From: an archaeon
GTDB lineage: Archaea; Asgardarchaeota; Hermodarchaeia; Hermodarchaeales; Hermodarchaeaceae
Length of the DNA stretch: 8,504 nucleotides
NCBI GenBank assembly: GCA_016550415.1
Contig: JABXGU010000710.1
Coordinates: forward strand, 1-8,504
Reading direction: 5' to 3'
Under the pieces are notes generated by a model that made no database searches, was not told the DNA's origin, and saw nothing but the letters and a program-made list of their open reading frames with translations. Positions 6,182-8,504 of the stretch are shown here, one piece after another; the stretch's first letter is position 1, and each line of letters opens with the position of its first letter. The position numbers were made by a program, and so were the translations under genes.

Positions 6182-7339
6182 TTGAGCGGCGGAACACACC
6201 TTTTCAAACATGCTGAAATGAAAGCCCGTGAAGCACTGAGTCTTGACCAGGGAGGAAAGCGGTCAGCGGCTATGACCAAGTATATTGAAGCTGCTGATAT
6301 TCTTGTAAAGGTTCTAAGAGTAACAAAGAATCCTCAGTTGCGTAGAATCGCATTGGAACGAGCTGACCAGTACGTGGCTCGTGCAAAGGCCCTTCGGAGC
6401 GGTAGGCTCCCTGCAGGTCCTGTCCCAGATTTTGAGGGTGTCGAAATAGAGGACAAAGAGACGCAAGAGTTGCAATCCGATATTGCGGGTATGATTATTC
6501 AGGAGAAGCCTGATGTCAAATGGGAAGATGTAGCAAATCTTGAGGATGCAAAGCAGGCTCTACGAGAATCCATTATTTTACCAATACTTCGACCAGACCT
6601 CTTTACAGGGGCACGTCAACCTTGGAAAGGGGTGTTGCTTTTTGGACCACCGGGGTGCGGGAAGACACTTATTGCGAAGGCAGTGGCAAATGAGTGCGGG
6701 GCTACTTTCTACAATGCAGATGCTGCATCAATTGTATCGAAGTGGCTTGGAGAGTCAGAGCGCTTAGTGAAACAACTTTTCTTTTCGGCTCGTAAATCCC
6801 TTCCCTCGATAATTTTTATTGACGAAGTTGATGCGATGACCGCCCAACGTGGTACAGACCAAGTGGGTGGTGAACGCCGCCTTAAAACACAATTCCTTAT
6901 CGAAATGGATGGTGTAAGAAGCAAGAAAGGCGAGCGACTAGTTGTATTAGGGGCTACAAATCGTCCATGGGATTTAGATCCTGCATTTCGTCGTCGCTTT
7001 GAACGCCGCATCATGGTACCTGTACCAGAACAAGCTGCAAGGGTACGCATTTTTGAAATTCATACACGAGGCATCGATTTAGCACCAGATGTTGACTTTG
7101 AACTACTTGGTCAAAAGACTGAGGGTTATGCAGGCTCAGATATTGCCTTGATTTGCCGAGAAGCGTCATTGGCACCAATTCGTGAAATGGATGCATCTGG
7201 CGCTATTCGAGATAAAGATTTGAAGGCTAGACCAGTACAGCTGCAGGACTTCTTGGATAGTTTGGAGCATATACGCTCTGTCATTTCACCAGATGAGCTG
7301 CAACGGTATATGAAATGGGATGCCACTCACGGATCCTAG
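6182..7339 (+). CDS. vps4: Vps4-type AAA ATPase with MIT domain (ESCRT disassembly; CdvC)
   Basis: AAA ATPase that remodels ESCRT-III polymers during membrane scission. It has 385 residues from a TTG start at 6182, chosen because the first MIT helix (HLFKHAEMKAREALSLD, 7-22) begins right after it; AGGT nine bases upstream is a weak ribosome binding site. The MIT domain spans about 5-72, three helices that in homologues bind the tails of ESCRT-III proteins. The AAA core follows: WEDVANLEDAK (114-124), Walker A GPPGCGKT (155-162), pore loop KWLGESE with W188, Walker B IIFIDEVDA (210-218), sensor GATNRPWDLD (257-266), arginine fingers in RRRFERR (270-276). The C-terminal QDFLDSLEHIRSVIS and YMKWD resemble the Vps4 C-terminal helix. 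The segment that holds the beta domain in eukaryotic Vps4 (about 333-350) is very short, as in other archaeal CdvC. vps25 follows after 12 bases. Confidence 0.93.
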   Translation: MSGGTHLFKHAEMKAREALSLDQGGKRSAAMTKYIEAADILVKVLRVTKNPQLRRIALERADQYVARAKALRSGRLPAGPVPDFEGVEIEDKETQELQSDIAGMIIQEKPDVKWEDVANLEDAKQALRESIILPILRPDLFTGARQPWKGVLLFGPPGCGKTLIAKAVANECGATFYNADAASIVSKWLGESERLVKQLFFSARKSLPSIIFIDEVDAMTAQRGTDQVGGERRLKTQFLIEMDGVRSKKGERLVVLGATNRPWDLDPAFRRRFERRIMVPVPEQAARVRIFEIHTRGIDLAPDVDFELLGQKTEGYAGSDIALICREASLAPIREMDASGAIRDKDLKARPVQLQDFLDSLEHIRSVISPDELQRYMKWDATHGS

Positions 7340-7351
7340 GGGAAATGAATC

Positions 7352-8083
7352 GTGTCAAAGGAAAAGACGCGGAGACGTTCTAAAGAGAAGGAGAAAGAGG
7401 ATGAAGTAGAATTCGAACCCCTTACAGAAGAGGAGTGGCTTCATGTTCTAGAAAAAGCCCGTGAGGTTTCTGAGATAGGCCAGGATGTTGACGAAGAGTC
7501 TGTTGTTCTAGTCATGCCTGTGACAGAAGAAGAGGAAAAACGTCTAGAGGAGCTTGCGCGTAAAACGGTCAAACGTTTGAGCTCAAGGTTTGTTTGGATA
7601 GCAAAACGGGGACGCTACGGCTTTATGTTTGTCATTCCCAGCGAAGAAGCAGATATTGAACAGTGGGGATCAGAATGGGCAGGTTTTACAATCGAATGGT
7701 GTCGAGAAATGCTTCTCCACATAATTTCAAGTCGAACATTGGTACTACTTGATCCCTTTAATGAACTCAAACCTGACCGTCATCGTGCCGTAAAAATAAT
7801 TCTTGGAATTTTGGTGAAACAAGAATTAGGTCGCTGGATAGATGAAGCAGAGGGAATTTTACGGGTAACCTGGAAGACCGATGAGGAGTGGGCAGAGGAG
7901 ATTCGTCGCTGGGCACTGAAAACAGGACGCACAACATTTACACTGTTTAAGCTACAAGAATATCGGAAAGATCTAACAGGATTACCAAAATCTGAGCTTC
8001 GTAAAATCATTGAATGTCTAGTAGGACGAAAACTAGCACGTTGGCTTGATCACGAACAAGAAGTCGTTGAAATTAAAGTATGA
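7352..8083 (+). CDS. vps25: ESCRT-II subunit Vps25-like, with N-terminal extension
   Basis: Probable Asgard counterpart of Vps25, which in eukaryotic ESCRT-II links the complex to ESCRT-III. The protein has 243 residues; human VPS25 has 176. The C-terminal 140 residues resemble two winged helices. Segments recalled from human VPS25 align well: ELGRWIDE (158-165) with GNLEWLDK, WKTDEEWAEEIRRWALKTG (174-192) with WRRPEEWGKLIYQWVSRSG, FTLFKL (196-201) with FTLYEL, and the end VVEIKV with GVKFF. Upstream, WAGFTIEWCREM (109-120) matches the first helix of winged helix 1. Residues 1-20 are a very charged Lys/Arg/Glu tail, and 50-95 may form a small strand-helix-strand unit not known from human Vps25. 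The start is GTG at 7352, with AGGGG nine bases before it; an ATG at 7345 is out of frame. It is cotranscribed with vps4. Confidence 0.84.
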   Translation: MSKEKTRRRSKEKEKEDEVEFEPLTEEEWLHVLEKAREVSEIGQDVDEESVVLVMPVTEEEEKRLEELARKTVKRLSSRFVWIAKRGRYGFMFVIPSEEADIEQWGSEWAGFTIEWCREMLLHIISSRTLVLLDPFNELKPDRHRAVKIILGILVKQELGRWIDEAEGILRVTWKTDEEWAEEIRRWALKTGRTTFTLFKLQEYRKDLTGLPKSELRKIIECLVGRKLARWLDHEQEVVEIKV

Positions 8084-8169
8084 TTCCAAAAGCGGAACAA
8101 TGAAGCTGAAAAAGAATGGAGGGAAGTAATTCAGAAATCTATGTGTAAGAACTGGATTGATGTTTTAGA

Positions 8170-8504
8170 ATGTCTAATAACGGAAATGGCTCAATTAAGC
8201 GTCGACTGGGAATATCAACATATGTAGGCTGCGAAGAGACTATAGAGGCTTTTTTTCAACGTTGTGAAAAACTTGGTGTTGCCTATGTTGAAGTATTATG
8301 TGAAAAGCCAATGGCACTCCCTGTGGATGTCACCCAACGTGAGCGTAAGCAAATTAGAGAACTTTTAGAATCCTACTCTCTAACACCTATTGTACAGGCC
8401 CCTTATTTTGACATCAATATTGCTAGCCTTAATTCACGGATAGGAGACGCATCAATGCAGCAAATCAAAGAGGCTATTTTATTCGCTGCAGATATCGAAG
8501 CTAC
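8170..8504 (+). CDS. TIM-barrel protein of the AP endonuclease 2 / sugar phosphate isomerase family, N-terminal part
   Basis: The frame opens at the ATG at 8170 (an in-frame TGA lies at 8158-8160) and runs off the window after 111 codons. Residues 12-20 (RRLGISTYV) look like the first barrel strand, EAFFQRCEKLGVAYVEVLC like the first helix and second strand, and VQAPYFDINIASLNSRIGD (about 77-95) matches the HaPYfdiNlaS segment shared by endonuclease IV and xylose-isomerase-like sugar phosphate isomerases; the histidine there is Q in this protein. QQIKEAILFAADIEA is the next helix. Metal ligands that would separate a DNA repair enzyme from an isomerase lie beyond the edge. No clear ribosome binding site sits at the usual distance; GGAGGG at 8118-8123 is too far. 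The 86 bases after vps25 hold no other gene, so it may be read from the vps4 promoter. Confidence 0.7.
   Translation, partial: MSNNGNGSIKRRLGISTYVGCEETIEAFFQRCEKLGVAYVEVLCEKPMALPVDVTQRERKQIRELLESYSLTPIVQAPYFDINIASLNSRIGDASMQQIKEAILFAADIEA

Noticed and set aside
8141..8227. Short frame from ATG 8141 (28 codons)
   Set aside because: It overlaps the TIM-barrel gene in another frame and has no recognisable features, although GGAGGG lies upstream at 8118-8123.
1..8504. tRNA, rRNA, CRISPR array, insertion sequence
   Set aside because: I looked for cloverleaf ends, regularly spaced repeats, terminal inverted repeats and transposase motifs and saw none.

Overview
The window most likely comes from an Asgard archaeon. 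The decisive evidence is a pair of adjacent genes (6182-8083): a Vps4-type AAA ATPase with an N-terminal MIT domain, followed 12 bases later by a protein whose C-terminal half reads as the double winged helix of ESCRT-II subunit Vps25. ESCRT-II is known from eukaryotes and Asgard archaea, not from other archaea. TTG and GTG starts, GGAGG-type ribosome binding sites, U-rich rather than hairpin-type ends, and a solute-binding protein anchored by a C-terminal helix all fit an archaeon. The base composition is moderately AT-rich. I cannot name the Asgard lineage from this sequence alone.

Layout. (1) 1-2190, plus strand: the C-terminal part of the metalloprotease TldD (cut by the window edge), then its partner TldE/PmbA, closely coupled. 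(2) 2191-2523: a gene-poor stretch holding a small one-helix membrane protein gene whose frame breaks at a run of eight A, then a T-rich probable terminator for the opposite strand. (3) 4564-2524, minus strand: an operon of a NikR-type ribbon-helix-helix metal regulator, an ABC ATPase and an ABC-3 family (Zn/Mn type) permease. (4) 4670-5755, plus strand: the matching substrate-binding protein, divergently transcribed. The 105-base gap between regulator and binding protein carries a strikingly symmetric set of four 7-bp half-sites, a good candidate operator. (5) 5756-6181: no intact gene; it contains what may be a decayed zinc-ribbon gene on the minus strand and a short hairpin. (6) 6182-8083: vps4 and vps25. 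(7) 8170 to the end: the N-terminal part of a TIM-barrel protein of the AP endonuclease 2 / sugar phosphate isomerase family.

How the genes work together. TldD and TldE form one heteromeric protease. The regulator, ATPase, permease and binding protein make up a complete metal importer with its own sensor. The sensor keeps all four nickel ligands of NikR although the transporter is of the family usually assigned to zinc or manganese, so the metal moved is open. Vps4 and Vps25 belong to the ESCRT membrane-remodelling machinery; the ESCRT-III polymers they would act with are not in this window.
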